NCBI RefSeq assembly: GCF_013375535.1
Contig: NZ_JABXJG010000001.1
Coordinates: forward strand, 2,956,001 to 3,020,000
Reading direction: 5' to 3'
Length of the DNA: 64,000 nucleotides
Origin: Sphingobium sp. 15-1
GTDB lineage: Bacteria > Pseudomonadota > Alphaproteobacteria > Sphingomonadales > Sphingomonadaceae
The notes below the pieces were generated by a model. It did no database searches. It was not told the origin of the DNA and was given only the letters and a program-made list of their open reading frames with translations. Of the stretch, positions 1 to 8,746 are shown piece after piece. The position numbers were made by a program, and so were the translations under genes. Numbering within the stretch: position 1 is the first letter of the stretch; each line of letters opens with the position of its first letter.

Positions 1-184
1 CGGACGGGTCGCCGCCCTGGGCCATGAAGCCGGGGATGACGCGGTGGAACACGACGCCGTCATAGAAGCCGTCCTTGGCCAGATCGGTGATGCGCTCGAC
101 ATGGCCGGGGGCAAGGTCCGGGCGCAGCTTGATGACGACGTCGCCGCCGCTGTCGAGGCTGAGGGTCAGGGTATCGTCGGCCAT
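1..184 (-). CDS. Peptidylprolyl isomerase, cyclophilin type (3' part cut by window edge)
   Basis: The minus strand from an ATG at 184 reads MADDTLTLSLDSGGDVVIKL, then a stretch containing FYDGVVFHRVIPGFMAQGGDP at the window edge. The FHRVIPGFMxQGGD block is the active-site signature of cyclophilins, which catalyse cis-trans isomerisation of Xaa-Pro bonds. No signal peptide is visible in the first 20 residues, so a cytoplasmic form is likely. Only about 61 codons are present; the rest lies left of the window. It diverges from mgtE. Confidence 0.88.
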   Translation of the reverse strand, partial: MADDTLTLSLDSGGDVVIKLRPDLAPGHVERITDLAKDGFYDGVVFHRVIPGFMAQGGDPS

Positions 185-329
185 GAAAAATCCTCTCTTG
201 GGGGAAAATGGGAATGATCGACCATATAAAGCGTTAAGGCCGGGATGGAAGCGTCTTGGGGCATTGCATTTATGACGGGCATCGGCAAAAGCGGGCAAAT
301 GTTACAGGAACCGGACAGTAGGGGACGCG

Positions 330-1757
330 ATGAGCGAACGAGCCGATACGGCCGAACCCCGGCCGGACGAATTGGGCGATATTGCCGCTGAGCAGGCCGA
401 ATCCCGCCATGACGAGGATGATCGGCTGAAGGGTCAATTCGTCTCCGCCGTGCTCGACGCGGTGGAGGAGGATGATCGCGACCGCGCGCGCGAACTGGTC
501 TCGCCGCTGCACCCCGCCGACATTGCCGATCTTCTCGAACTCACCCCGTCCGAACGGCGAGGGGCGGTGGCGGCGGCGCTGGGCGATCTGGTCGGCGCGG
601 AGGTTCTTTCCGAACTCAACGACTATGTCCGCGAGGATATTCTCGACGCGCTGCGGCCCGAGCAGGTGGCGGAGTTCGCCGCCGAACTCGACACCGATGA
701 CGCGGTCGCCATCATCGAGGATATGGAGGAGGCCGACCAGCAGGCCGTCCTCGAAGCGATGGAACCGGAAGACCGCGCCGCGATCGAAAGCGCGCTGTCC
801 TATCCGGAGGAATCCGCCGGCCGCCTGATGCAGCGCGACCTGGTCGCGGTGCCGGAGCATATGACGGTCGGGCAGGTGATCGACTATCTGCGCGACAATC
901 GCGACCTGACGTCGGATTTCTGGGAAATCTTCGTCGTCGACGAAGCGCATAAGCCGATCGGCACCTGCCAGTTGAGCTGGGTGCTGACCTGCCCGCGCAG
1001 CGTCGCCATGGCCGACCTGATGAAGCGCGAACAGACGCTGATCCCGGTCGACATGGACCAGGAAGAGGTGGCGCTGCGCTTCCAGAAATATGCGCTGATC
1101 TCCGCCGCTGTCGTGGACGCCAGCGGACGGCTGGTCGGCATGATCACGGTCGACGACATCGTCCACATCATCTCCGAGGAAGCGGGCGAGGACATTCTCC
1201 GCCTGTCGGGCGCGGGCGAGGGCGACATCAACCAGCCGATTCTGGAAACCGTGCGCACGCGTTTGTCCTGGCTGGTGGTCAATCTGGGCACGGCCATTCT
1301 CGCGGCATCGGTGGTCGGGCTGTTCCAGGCGACCATCTCCAAATATGTCGTGCTCGCCGTGCTGATGCCGATCGTGTCGGGCATGGGCGGCAATGCGGGG
1401 ACGCAGACCATGGCGGTGGCGGTGCGCGCGCTCGCCACCAATCAGCTCACCAGTTCCAACACCATCCGCCAGATCGTCCGCGAATTCCGCATCGCCAGCG
1501 CCAACGGCATGGCGCTGGGCATATTGATCGGCGTCGCGGTGGGGTTGATCTACGGCAATCATGATCTGGGCATCGTCATTGCGCTGGCCATGCTCATCAA
1601 CAATCTGGTGGCGGGGCTGTCGGGCATATTGATCCCGGTCGCGCTGGATCGGGTGAATGTCGATCCTGCCGTGTCATCCGCCGTGTTCGTGACCACGATG
1701 ACGGACGTGATGGGCTTCTTCTCCTTCCTTGGTCTGGCCACGGTCTGGGGTTTGTAA
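330..1757 (+). CDS. mgtE: Magnesium transporter MgtE
   Basis: This 475-residue protein has the full MgtE layout. The acidic N-terminal MgtE_N helical domain spans roughly residues 40-160, a pair of CBS domains about 165-285, and a membrane channel domain about 310-475. The pore signature GNAGTQ is at 354-359. MgtE is a dimeric inner-membrane Mg2+ channel whose cytosolic domains close the pore when Mg2+ is high. The ATG at 330 follows an AGGGGA ribosome-binding site. The next gene starts 28 bases after the stop. Length is normal for the family and nothing appears broken. Confidence 0.95.
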   Translation: MSERADTAEPRPDELGDIAAEQAESRHDEDDRLKGQFVSAVLDAVEEDDRDRARELVSPLHPADIADLLELTPSERRGAVAAALGDLVGAEVLSELNDYVREDILDALRPEQVAEFAAELDTDDAVAIIEDMEEADQQAVLEAMEPEDRAAIESALSYPEESAGRLMQRDLVAVPEHMTVGQVIDYLRDNRDLTSDFWEIFVVDEAHKPIGTCQLSWVLTCPRSVAMADLMKREQTLIPVDMDQEEVALRFQKYALISAAVVDASGRLVGMITVDDIVHIISEEAGEDILRLSGAGEGDINQPILETVRTRLSWLVVNLGTAILAASVVGLFQATISKYVVLAVLMPIVSGMGGNAGTQTMAVAVRALATNQLTSSNTIRQIVREFRIASANGMALGILIGVAVGLIYGNHDLGIVIALAMLINNLVAGLSGILIPVALDRVNVDPAVSSAVFVTTMTDVMGFFSFLGLATVWGL

Positions 1758-1785
1758 TCCGCCAACCAGCGCCCATCTTCACGCC

Positions 1786-2184
1786 ATGCCGCTCCACCTC
1801 ACCAAGATCGCCTTCCAGAGCGAAAGCCCCGCCACGCTTCGCGCCTGGCTGGAAAGCCATGCGGAAGAGGCGCGCCTGACCACCCGCTATCTGCCCAAGC
1901 GGGTCGAGGAGCTGGCGGGCGGGTCGCTCTACTGGATTCACGGGCATCAGCTTGTGGGGCGCAGTCCGATATTGGGTTTTCAGGAAACCGGGCAGGGCCG
2001 TTACTGGATCAGGCTGGAACCCCGGCTTATTCCCGTCCGCGCGCAGCCCAAGCGGGCGCATCAAGGCTGGCGCTATCTGGAAGGCAAGGACGCGCCGCCC
2101 GATCTGGGTGAGGGCGAGGTGGATGATCTGGACGCCATGCCGACGCGGTTGCTGGGGGAATTATCGCGCTTGGGGCTGCTTTAA
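1786..2184 (+). CDS. DUF1489 family protein
   Basis: A protein of 132 residues starting MPLHLTKIAFQ, resembling the alphaproteobacterial DUF1489 family of unknown function. Visible blocks are TRYLPKR, GGSLYWIHGH and RSPILGF followed by a basic stretch. An upstream in-frame start at 1729 would overlap the end of mgtE and adds residues unlike the family, so the ATG at 1786 is preferred. It may be co-transcribed with mgtE (28-base gap). A long perfect palindrome follows directly and probably terminates it. No function can be assigned. Confidence 0.75.
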   Translation: MPLHLTKIAFQSESPATLRAWLESHAEEARLTTRYLPKRVEELAGGSLYWIHGHQLVGRSPILGFQETGQGRYWIRLEPRLIPVRAQPKRAHQGWRYLEGKDAPPDLGEGEVDDLDAMPTRLLGELSRLGLL

Positions 2185-2190
2185 GGTCTA

Positions 2191-2230
2191 AAATTACCGT
2201 GTTCCTGCCTTCGCAGGAACACGGTAATTT
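2191..2230. terminator. Perfect 18-bp inverted repeat between convergent genes, likely bidirectional terminator
   Basis: AAATTACCGTGTTCCTGC (2191-2208) is exactly inverted at 2213-2230 around a CTTC loop. It fills the gap between the DUF1489 stop (2184) and the udgX stop (2231). The A-rich left end and T-rich right end give a U tail in either direction. The core GTGTTCCTGC...GCAGGAACAC also recurs in the dispersed repeats at 7861, 26979, 28911 and 37539, so this is probably a member of that family serving as a terminator. Confidence 0.75.
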
Positions 2231-3628
2231 TCAGGCAAGCGCCTTCACCTGCTCACCGATTTCGCGCAACTCCTTTACGAAGCGCTTCCTTTCCTCCGCC
2301 TTGCGCGCCTCATCGGGCACCCGCAGCAAATAGCTCGGATGCACCGTCACCCAGCCCTGCGCGCCGCTTTCCAGCGTTATCGGCGCACCGCGCAGCCGGC
2401 TGATCGTCACCGCCTTGCCCAGCAGCGCGCGCCCCGCCGTAGCGCCCAGGGCAACGACGATCCGGGGCCGCACCAATTCCAGCTCCTGCGTCAGCCACCA
2501 GCGGCAAGCCTGGATTTCCGGCGTCTCGGGCGTCTGATGGATGCGCCTTTTGCCGCGCCGTTCATGTTTGAAATGCTTGACCGCATTGGTGACATAGACC
2601 TGCGTCCGATCGATCCCGGCTTCCTCCAGCGCCTGGTCGAAAAGCTGCCCGGCGGGGCCGACAAAGGGCCGTCCGGCCAGATCCTCCTGATCGCCGGGCT
2701 GCTCGCCTATGAACATCAGGGGTGCATCCACCGGCCCCTCCCCAAACACCGTCTGCGTCGTGTCGCGATAGAGCGGGCAGCGGGTGCAGCCCATCGCCTC
2801 CTCGCGCAGAGCCTGCCAGGCCGTGGCGGCATTCCCTGGGTGGGGGGCGGGTTTGGGCGGCGTCGCGATCATGGCCGCCTCCCGCGCCTGGGCGCCCGCC
2901 ACCAGCTCCGGGATAAGCGCGGCCTCCGGCAGATTGCGCCAATATTTGCGCGGCATTTCGGACAGCATGGCGCCAAGCTTGAGCCGCGCCGGATTGAAGA
3001 TCGCCGCATAATAGCCCTTCCATATCTCCTCGACCGGGTCGTCCGCCGGCGCATCGTCGCGGGTCGCGCCGGGCCCTTCCGACAACGTCCCGCCGTCCCA
3101 ATGGATGCTGAGTTCGGGCGTCAGGATCGACCAGCGCATGGAGGCGAAGCGGCGGACGAAGAAGCCCGCATTGGCCCGGACGATATGATGCTCCGGCTCA
3201 AACCAGGCGATGAAGCGCGCTCCGTCCGCATCCGACAGTTCGCGGAAGCGGACGAAGGCGCGCATCTTGTGCATGTCCCGCCGCACGGCCTTGGCCAGCC
3301 CCTCCACCCGGCGGACCAGCGGGTCGGCGCGATCCTCCAGCCCGGTCGGGCGCGCCCGCAATTGCACGAGCAGGGCGTAAAGCAGGGCGAAACGTTGCGG
3401 GTCGCGGTGCAGGATGGCGGTTTCGGCCAGCTCGACAAAGGCGCGCGGGACGGAGAAGGCGGCTTCGCCCGCGGCCGGGGGCGGTTCATCGCCGGCGAAG
3501 AGATCGCCCGCATCCTTATCCCCCTGCCAGACGATGTCGCCCGGCGCGATCCCGCCCAGCGCGAAGGCCCGGGCGGCGCGGCGCCATCCGTCGAAATCGT
3601 CCGGGCCGTTCAGCCGCGCATGATACAT
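2231..3628 (-). CDS. UdgX-type uracil-DNA glycosylase fused to an N-terminal DUF4130 domain
   Basis: 465 residues in two parts. Residues 1 to about 250 match DUF4130 (TIGR03915 type), usually found beside a radical SAM partner. Residues about 265-465 are a family 4-like uracil-DNA glycosylase of the UdgX class. Visible motifs are C281xxC284 and C375 (probable iron-sulfur ligands), GEQPGDQED at 308-316, and the UdgX loop GKRRIH at 359-364. In characterised UdgX the His of KRRIH attacks the sugar and leaves the enzyme covalently bound to DNA; the equivalent here is H364. The C-terminal VHPSYLLR motif is intact. The radical SAM partner lies two genes downstream (4626-5873), transcribed toward this gene. 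Confidence 0.9.
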   Translation of the reverse strand: MYHARLNGPDDFDGWRRAARAFALGGIAPGDIVWQGDKDAGDLFAGDEPPPAAGEAAFSVPRAFVELAETAILHRDPQRFALLYALLVQLRARPTGLEDRADPLVRRVEGLAKAVRRDMHKMRAFVRFRELSDADGARFIAWFEPEHHIVRANAGFFVRRFASMRWSILTPELSIHWDGGTLSEGPGATRDDAPADDPVEEIWKGYYAAIFNPARLKLGAMLSEMPRKYWRNLPEAALIPELVAGAQAREAAMIATPPKPAPHPGNAATAWQALREEAMGCTRCPLYRDTTQTVFGEGPVDAPLMFIGEQPGDQEDLAGRPFVGPAGQLFDQALEEAGIDRTQVYVTNAVKHFKHERRGKRRIHQTPETPEIQACRWWLTQELELVRPRIVVALGATAGRALLGKAVTISRLRGAPITLESGAQGWVTVHPSYLLRVPDEARKAEERKRFVKELREIGEQVKALA

Positions 3629-3676
3629 GGCTTGCCGCGCCCCGGTTGGAGCGCCGGGAGGATGGCCGACTCGCCC

Positions 3677-4153
3677 TTAATCGTCCGCATCGGCTGCCGC
3701 GCGCTGGAGTTCCGCCGGTTTGCGTTTTGCAAACAGGTCCGCCAGCTTCTGCTCCTCCTCCGCCGTCAATTCCCGCGCTGCGTCGGGAAACATCTCTTCC
3801 TCTTCCTCGTCGATATGATGGAGATAGCGCTTCTTGAGCTGGGCGAAGACGCCGTTCCATTCCTCGCCGTTGAAGGGGAGTTCCTCCAGCTCCTCCAGAT
3901 AATCGTCGATCTCCTTATGCTCGGAAACGCTGTGCTGGGCGTCTTCGCGCAGGTCAGGGCGCGCCAGCATGGTGGCGTAGAGAGTTTCCTCCTCCGCCGC
4001 GGCATGGGCGGTCACCTCGACCTTGAACTGTTCGAACAGCTTTTCCAGCCGGTCGGGCTGGCCCTTCGCCTCGGCCATCTTGTCGAATAGCTGGCGATGC
4101 GCGTCGTGATCCTGTTTCAATCGGTCGAAAATGCTGGCGTCGGCCATGGGCAT
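3677..4153 (-). CDS. Hemerythrin HHE cation-binding domain protein
   Basis: 158 residues with the His/Glu-rich pattern of an HHE domain: QDHDAHRQLFDKM near the N-terminus, HAAAEEETLY in the middle, and YLHHIDEEEEEMFP toward the C-terminus. These supply histidines and acids for a di-iron site in a four-helix bundle. HHE proteins bind O2 or NO or take part in iron and oxidative-stress handling; which applies here cannot be told. It sits between the UdgX fusion and the radical SAM partner in the same orientation, 48 bases from the former, so co-transcription is plausible. Confidence 0.85.
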   Translation of the reverse strand: MPMADASIFDRLKQDHDAHRQLFDKMAEAKGQPDRLEKLFEQFKVEVTAHAAAEEETLYATMLARPDLREDAQHSVSEHKEIDDYLEELEELPFNGEEWNGVFAQLKKRYLHHIDEEEEEMFPDAARELTAEEEQKLADLFAKRKPAELQRAAADADD

Positions 4154-4199
4154 GCTCCTTCTCGTCAGGAAGGAACAACGACGGATCGCGGCTTTGGGT

Positions 4200-4496
4200 T
4201 CAGCCGAAAAGAGCGCGGAAGATGATCGCGACGGGAATCCAGAGCAGCCCGCCGACGATGCTGGCGGACCAGAGCTGTACCAGATCGCGGCGGAAACGCA
4301 GCGTCAGGCCCTGCGCGGACAAACCGCTGCGGTCGAGCATTTCCCAGCGCCGTTCCAGCCCGCGCGCCGCGACGGCAAAGCCGCCGATCGCAATGATGAT
4401 GCCCAGATGCAGCAGCAGCGATCCGCCCATCTTGGCGACGATGAAGATCTGCAGCAGGCAGAAGACGACCAGCGCGGCGGCCAGATGGGTACTCAT
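4200..4496 (-). CDS. Small hydrophobic membrane protein, unknown function
   Basis: 98 residues starting MSTHLAAALVVFCLL. Three hydrophobic segments can be seen, at about residues 5-20, 25-43 and 75-95, with a basic linker (RFRRDL) before the last. An upstream in-frame start at 4613 gives an unlikely hydrophilic extension, so the ATG at 4496 is preferred. It sits between the hemerythrin-like gene and the radical SAM gene on the same strand. I do not recognise the family. Confidence 0.6.
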   Translation of the reverse strand: MSTHLAAALVVFCLLQIFIVAKMGGSLLLHLGIIIAIGGFAVAARGLERRWEMLDRSGLSAQGLTLRFRRDLVQLWSASIVGGLLWIPVAIIFRALFG

Positions 4497-4625
4497 CCGC
4501 CGGGCATGACCCGTGCGGTGGGTTGCGCCATCGTTCCACTTCGTCGCCAAGCAACCAGCCCTTTCCTTGCGTCGGACAAGGAAAACATGAACGGCCCCGC
4601 CAATCAACGGCAAAATGGGCGCGAC

Positions 4626-5873
4626 TCACGGAAAAAGCTCATATTGCGCGGCGGGCGGCGGCGCGATGGGCAGGGTCAGCCGATCGGCCAATCGCACCGG
4701 GCGCCAGTCGGCCGCGACCAGAAAGGGCCGCAGTTTCGCGATGCCCCGCGTCAGCCGCGCCACATCGTCCAGACGCAGCCGACGATGGCGGCGGCTCGCG
4801 ACGATCCGGTCCACCGCCTTGACGCCCAGGCCCGGCACCCGCAGCAGCGCTTCGCGGGGGGCGCGGTTGACGTCGACGGGAAAGGTTTCGCGGTGCCGCA
4901 GCGCCCAGGCAAGCTTGGGATCGATGTCGAGCGGCAGGCAGCCGGTCTGCGGATCGGTCGCGCTTTCCAGCTCCTCCGCCGAATAGCCGTAGAAGCGCAT
5001 CATCCAGTCGGACTGGTAGAGCCGATGTTCACGCATCAGCGGCGGGCGTTTCAGCGGCAATATGCTGCTGGGCGAAGGGATGGGCGAAAAGGCGCTGTAA
5101 TAGACGCGGCGCAGCTTGTGGCGGCTGTAGAGCGCACTCGCCCGCCGGATGATGGCGCGGTCGTCGGCCTGATCGGCGCCGACGATCATCTGGGTCGACT
5201 GGCCGGCGGGGGCGAAGCGGGGGGCGTGGGCATAGCGGCGGCCGGCGTCCGACCCATCCTCTATTGCGCTGCGCATGCCGGCCATTGCGGCTTCGATCTG
5301 CCGCCCGTCCTTTTCGGGGGCCAAAGTCCGCAGCCCCTGTTCGGTCGGCAGTTCGACATTGATCGACAGGCGGTCGGCATGAAGTCCCGCCTGATGCGCC
5401 AGCTCCGGGGCGGCGTCCGGGATCGTCTTGAGATGGATATAGCCGCGAAAGTCATGCTCCTCGCGCAGGCTGCGCGCGACCGCGATCATCTGCTCCATCG
5501 TATAGTCGGACGAGCGGATGATGCCGGAGGAAAGGAACAGCCCCTCGATATAATTGCGGCGGTAGAAGCTGAGCGTCAGCTCGACCAGCTCGCGCACCGT
5601 GAAGCGGGCGCGCCGCACGTCGCTGGACCGGCGGTTGATGCAATAATGGCAGTCGAAGATGCAGCTATTGGTCAGCAGAACCTTGAGCAGCGAAATGCAG
5701 CGGCCGTCGGGCGCATAGGCATGGCAGATGCCTATGCCCTCGGTCGAGCCGATGCCCCCCTTCCGCCCCGACGCGCTGTCGCGCTTCGCCGTGCCCGACG
5801 AAGCGCAGGACGCGTCATATTTCGCCGCATCGGCAAGGATTTCCAACTTCTGTCGGGTGGTGAGCGCGGTCAT
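4626..5873 (-). CDS. Radical SAM putative DNA modification/repair protein
   Basis: 415 residues with the radical SAM cluster motif C71xxxC75xxC78 (sequence SCIFDCHYC), which binds a 4Fe-4S cluster for S-adenosylmethionine cleavage. The C-terminal part, near VPGLGVKAVDRIVASR, resembles a helix-hairpin-helix DNA-binding element. This matches the TIGR03916 family, which is normally paired with DUF4130/UdgX proteins; that partner lies at 2231-3628. The reaction is not established for the family as far as I know. Upstream is a 58-base gap to the class II aldolase gene on the same strand. Confidence 0.88.
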   Translation of the reverse strand: MTALTTRQKLEILADAAKYDASCASSGTAKRDSASGRKGGIGSTEGIGICHAYAPDGRCISLLKVLLTNSCIFDCHYCINRRSSDVRRARFTVRELVELTLSFYRRNYIEGLFLSSGIIRSSDYTMEQMIAVARSLREEHDFRGYIHLKTIPDAAPELAHQAGLHADRLSINVELPTEQGLRTLAPEKDGRQIEAAMAGMRSAIEDGSDAGRRYAHAPRFAPAGQSTQMIVGADQADDRAIIRRASALYSRHKLRRVYYSAFSPIPSPSSILPLKRPPLMREHRLYQSDWMMRFYGYSAEELESATDPQTGCLPLDIDPKLAWALRHRETFPVDVNRAPREALLRVPGLGVKAVDRIVASRRHRRLRLDDVARLTRGIAKLRPFLVAADWRPVRLADRLTLPIAPPPAAQYELFP

Positions 5874-5931
5874 AATTGTTCATGATATGTTCCTTGTTCG
5901 CGAATGTCCATGATCTCGATCAGTTTAGGAC

Positions 5932-6702
5932 TTATTCGCGCCAGCCCGGATCGATCCGGTCGATGCGGCGAACCATCGCCTCGAAATCGGGGACGCCTGG
6001 GCCTACGGGCAATTGTACGCCGCTCAGGTCCCGCTGATGCACGGCAATGACCTCGGCTGGAATTTCGACGGGCGTTCCCGCCGCGCCGGTGGCGACCTGA
6101 ATCTCGCAGGCGCGCTGGAGCATCCATTGGGTCAGGAACGCTTCCGGCAGAGACTTCGCCATGACCAGCGTGCCATGGTTGCGCAGCATCATGATGCGGC
6201 GGCCGCCCAGATGGGCGATCAGCCGTTCGCCCTCTTCTGGGCGGATCGTGACGCCCTCGAAATCATGATAGGCGATTCGGCCGATGAAGGCGGCGGCGTA
6301 GAAATTGGTGGGCGTCAGCCCCTCCCGCGTGGCGCTGACCGCCATGCCCGCGGTGGTGTGGGTGTGGATGATGCAATGCGCGTCGGGCAGGTGGCGGTGG
6401 AAGATGCTGTGCTGGGTGAAGCCGGCGCGATTGACCGGATAGGGGTTGCCGTCCAGCACATGGCCGTCAATGTCGATCTTGACCAGGCTCGATGCCGTCA
6501 CTTCGCCGTAGAGCAGGCCGAAAGGGTTGATGAGGAAGGCGTTTTCCTCCTCCGGCACGCGCAGGGTGATGTGGTTGTAGATCAGCTCCGACCAGCCCAG
6601 ATGGTCGAAAATGCGGTAACAGGCGGCGAGCTGCTGGCGGGCGGCCCATTCCGTGGCGGACATGTCGGGGCGCTTGCCCGTGGTCTTGGCGGCGGTTGCC
6701 AT
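5932..6702 (-). CDS. Class II aldolase/adducin family protein
   Basis: 256 residues with the zinc-site pattern of class II aldolases: HTHTTAGM in the first half and NHGTLVMA further on supply metal-binding histidines. The N-terminal LAACYRIFDHLGWSELIYNH is typical of the family. Members cleave or epimerise sugar phosphates such as fuculose- or ribulose-5-phosphate, but this subgroup has no clear substrate and no sugar-catabolic neighbours, so no specific reaction is assigned. The protein is complete, with no signal peptide. Confidence 0.85.
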   Translation of the reverse strand: MATAAKTTGKRPDMSATEWAARQQLAACYRIFDHLGWSELIYNHITLRVPEEENAFLINPFGLLYGEVTASSLVKIDIDGHVLDGNPYPVNRAGFTQHSIFHRHLPDAHCIIHTHTTAGMAVSATREGLTPTNFYAAAFIGRIAYHDFEGVTIRPEEGERLIAHLGGRRIMMLRNHGTLVMAKSLPEAFLTQWMLQRACEIQVATGAAGTPVEIPAEVIAVHQRDLSGVQLPVGPGVPDFEAMVRRIDRIDPGWRE

Positions 6703-6926
6703 GGCGATCCTCCTTCTTGTTTATGGGGGCGACTATCTGCCCGTCCCGCGCCTCTGTCGAGAAAAACGGCTTTTGGGTTGAATTTGCGCGACTCTGCTGA
6801 TAGGGCGCGCCCCACACGGCGCAGGGTGACCTGCGGCGACTCACCGCTATTTCATTCGGGCGGCCCGTCGGGAAGGGTTATGTTTCCTGGCGATCCGTCC
6901 GTTTTCGACTGGAGTTTGACTGGCTT

Positions 6927-7133
6927 ATGCAAATCATCGTTCGCGACAACAATGTCGACCAGGCCCTGCGCGCGCTCAAGAAGAAGCTGCAGCGTGAGGG
7001 CGTGTATCGCGAGATGAAGCTGCGCCGTCACTATGAGAAGCCCTCGGAAAAGCGCGCCCGCGAAAAGGCCGCTGCCGTGCGCCGCGCCCGCAAGCTGGAG
7101 CGCAAGCGCGCCGAGCGCGACGGCGTCCGTTAA
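6927..7133 (+). CDS. rpsU: 30S ribosomal protein S21
   Basis: 68 residues starting [20 protein letters not shown], very basic throughout, as expected for bS21 of the small ribosomal subunit. The C-terminal [16 protein letters not shown] tail is a typical alphaproteobacterial extension. Here it stands alone rather than beside dnaG/rpoD, and is followed by an inverted repeat at 7147-7170 and then by an FKBP isomerase gene. Confidence 0.96.
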   Translation: MQIIVRDNNVDQALRALKKKLQREGVYREMKLRRHYEKPSEKRAREKAAAVRRARKLERKRAERDGVR

Positions 7134-7146
7134 GGATCGCCGTTAT

Positions 7147-7170
7147 CGGGACGGTCGCCTGATCGTCCCG
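7147..7170 (+). terminator. Possible rho-independent terminator after rpsU
   Basis: CGGGACG at 7147-7153 pairs with CGTCCCG at 7164-7170, and the stem can be extended by three further pairs including one G-T. Only a weak T tract (TTCCTCT) follows, so termination may be partial and allow read-through into the FKBP gene. Confidence 0.5.
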
Positions 7171-7218
7171 TTCCTCTGCTGACAAACATCACCCGCACCA
7201 ATCCGCGAGGCATAGCGC

Positions 7219-7782
7219 ATGTCCACCACGGCCGTTCCCCTTCGTCCAATCGCCAAGGGGTCGCTGACGCGTCTCTGGGTGGGTATTGCCGTGGTCGCGC
7301 TGGCGGCCGGCGGTCTGGCCTGGGCCGGGCAGCAGGGCGTGAAGTCCTCGCCCACCAGCTTCCTGGCGCATAATGGCGGCGAGGAAGGCGTGGTGACGAC
7401 CGAATCGGGCCTGCAGTACAAGGTGCTGGAGGAAGGCGCCGGTCCCAGCCCGACGCCCGCCGACGTGGCGCTGGTGGGCTATAAGGGCACGCTGCTCGAC
7501 GGCACGGTGTTCGACGAGAATCCGCAGACCGCGATGCCGGTCGACGGTGTGGTTCCCGGCTTCTCCGAGGGCCTGCAGAAGATGAAGAAGGGCGGCAAGT
7601 ACCGCCTGTGGATTCCGCCGCAGCTCGGCTATGGCGAGCAGGCGGCAGGGCCGATCCCGGCCAATTCCGTGCTGGTGTTCGACGTCCAGTTACATGATTT
7701 CAAGTCCAAGGCGGACATCATGCGCATGCAGCAGATGATGCAGCAGCAGGGCGGAATGCCGCAGGGCATGCCCGGCCACTGA
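7219..7782 (+). CDS. FKBP-type peptidyl-prolyl cis-trans isomerase, membrane-anchored
   Basis: 187 residues. A basic N-terminus is followed by a hydrophobic segment at about residues 19-37 that looks like an uncleaved signal anchor. The FKBP domain spans about 60-160, with GYKGTLLDGTVFDEN and VVPGFSEGLQKMKKGGK plus the closing WIPPQLGYGE and LVFDVQLHDF. The tail is rich in Met and Gln. It would face the periplasm and help fold envelope proteins. A clear terminator follows at 7808. Confidence 0.92.
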   Translation: MSTTAVPLRPIAKGSLTRLWVGIAVVALAAGGLAWAGQQGVKSSPTSFLAHNGGEEGVVTTESGLQYKVLEEGAGPSPTPADVALVGYKGTLLDGTVFDENPQTAMPVDGVVPGFSEGLQKMKKGGKYRLWIPPQLGYGEQAAGPIPANSVLVFDVQLHDFKSKADIMRMQQMMQQQGGMPQGMPGH

Positions 7783-7807
7783 GTCCGGCCGCAGTCGAAA
7801 AGCGAAG

Positions 7808-7834
7808 AGGGCCGGGATTTCCCGGCCCTTTTTC
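7808..7834 (+). terminator. Rho-independent terminator of the FKBP gene
   Basis: AGGGCCGGGA (7808-7817) and TCCCGGCCCT (7820-7829) form a perfect 10-bp stem with a TT loop, followed by TTTTC. It lies 26 bases after the FKBP stop codon. Confidence 0.9.
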
Positions 7835-7860
7835 TTGGATGACTTCTCTTTGGCATGATC

Positions 7861-7928
7861 CGTGTTCCTGCGAAGGCAGGAACCCAGTTCTGACGCCCGG
7901 TCTGGACTCCTGCCTTTGCAGGAGCACG
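7861..7928. repeat. REPIN-like double palindrome
   Basis: Two short hairpins in inverted orientation: CGTGTTCCTGC-GAAG-GCAGGAAC on the left and ACTCCTGC-CTTT-GCAGGAGCACG on the right, joined by about 25 bases beginning CCAGTTC and ending GTCTGG. The same layout recurs at 26979-27074 and 37539-37632. It lies in the convergent gap between the FKBP gene and the permease pseudogene. Confidence 0.8.
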
Positions 7929-8746
7929 CCGTACTGAATAACTACCCAACCACCGGAACCGCCGCACTCCTGCCGTTCTCAACCTCCAGCGCCTTTGAGC
8001 GCTCCTCCAGCCAGACTTTGATCATCGCGACGATCGGATCGGCCAGGAACAGCCCCATGATGCCGAACAGCGCGCCGAAGAGGATCTGCGCCGCCAGGAC
8101 AAGGGCAGGCGCAAGATCGGTGGCGCGCTTGGCGACCATCGGCACGATCAGATAGCCGTCGACGATCTGCACCACCAGATAGACGCCAAAGGCATAGAGC
8201 CCGGCGTCCGAACCCGCGGAAAAGCCCACCAGCACGATCAGCACGCCGGAAATGATCGACCCGATATTGGGCAGGAAGGCGAACAGCCCGGTCAATATGC
8301 CGAGCAGCCCCGCCATCGGCACGCCGCCCGCCCAGAGCAGCAACCAAGTGCCCACGCCCTCCACCGCCATGCCGATCAGCCGCCCGAACATCAGCCGCCG
8401 CAGCGTCCAGCCCATCTTGTCGGCAATGGCGTAGAAACGGCCGCGCTTGTCCATCGGCAGCATCCAGGCGACGCCGCGCTCGTACAGCTTGGGCTCGATC
8501 GCGATGAAGATGACCAGCACCAGCATCATGACCCCGCTGGTGATCGCGCCGACCATCGTGCCGACCGCCGCCGTGACCCGGCCCAGCGAACTCATCGCCT
8601 GCTGCGCCAGGCTCTTGAAATCCTCCGGCGTGGTTGTGACGCCCAGTTGCTGGAGCCAATGGCCGATGCGGTTGACCTGCGTCTCGACGATGACCCGCAT
8701 CGCCTGCGCCTGCGCCGCCAGGCTCGATCCGGTCAGATAGAAGGTA

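Noticed and set aside
270..1562. Long open frame (430 codons) antisense to mgtE
   Set aside because: High-GC codon shadow: composition is His/Arg/Asp-rich without domains, and the sense strand encodes a complete MgtE.
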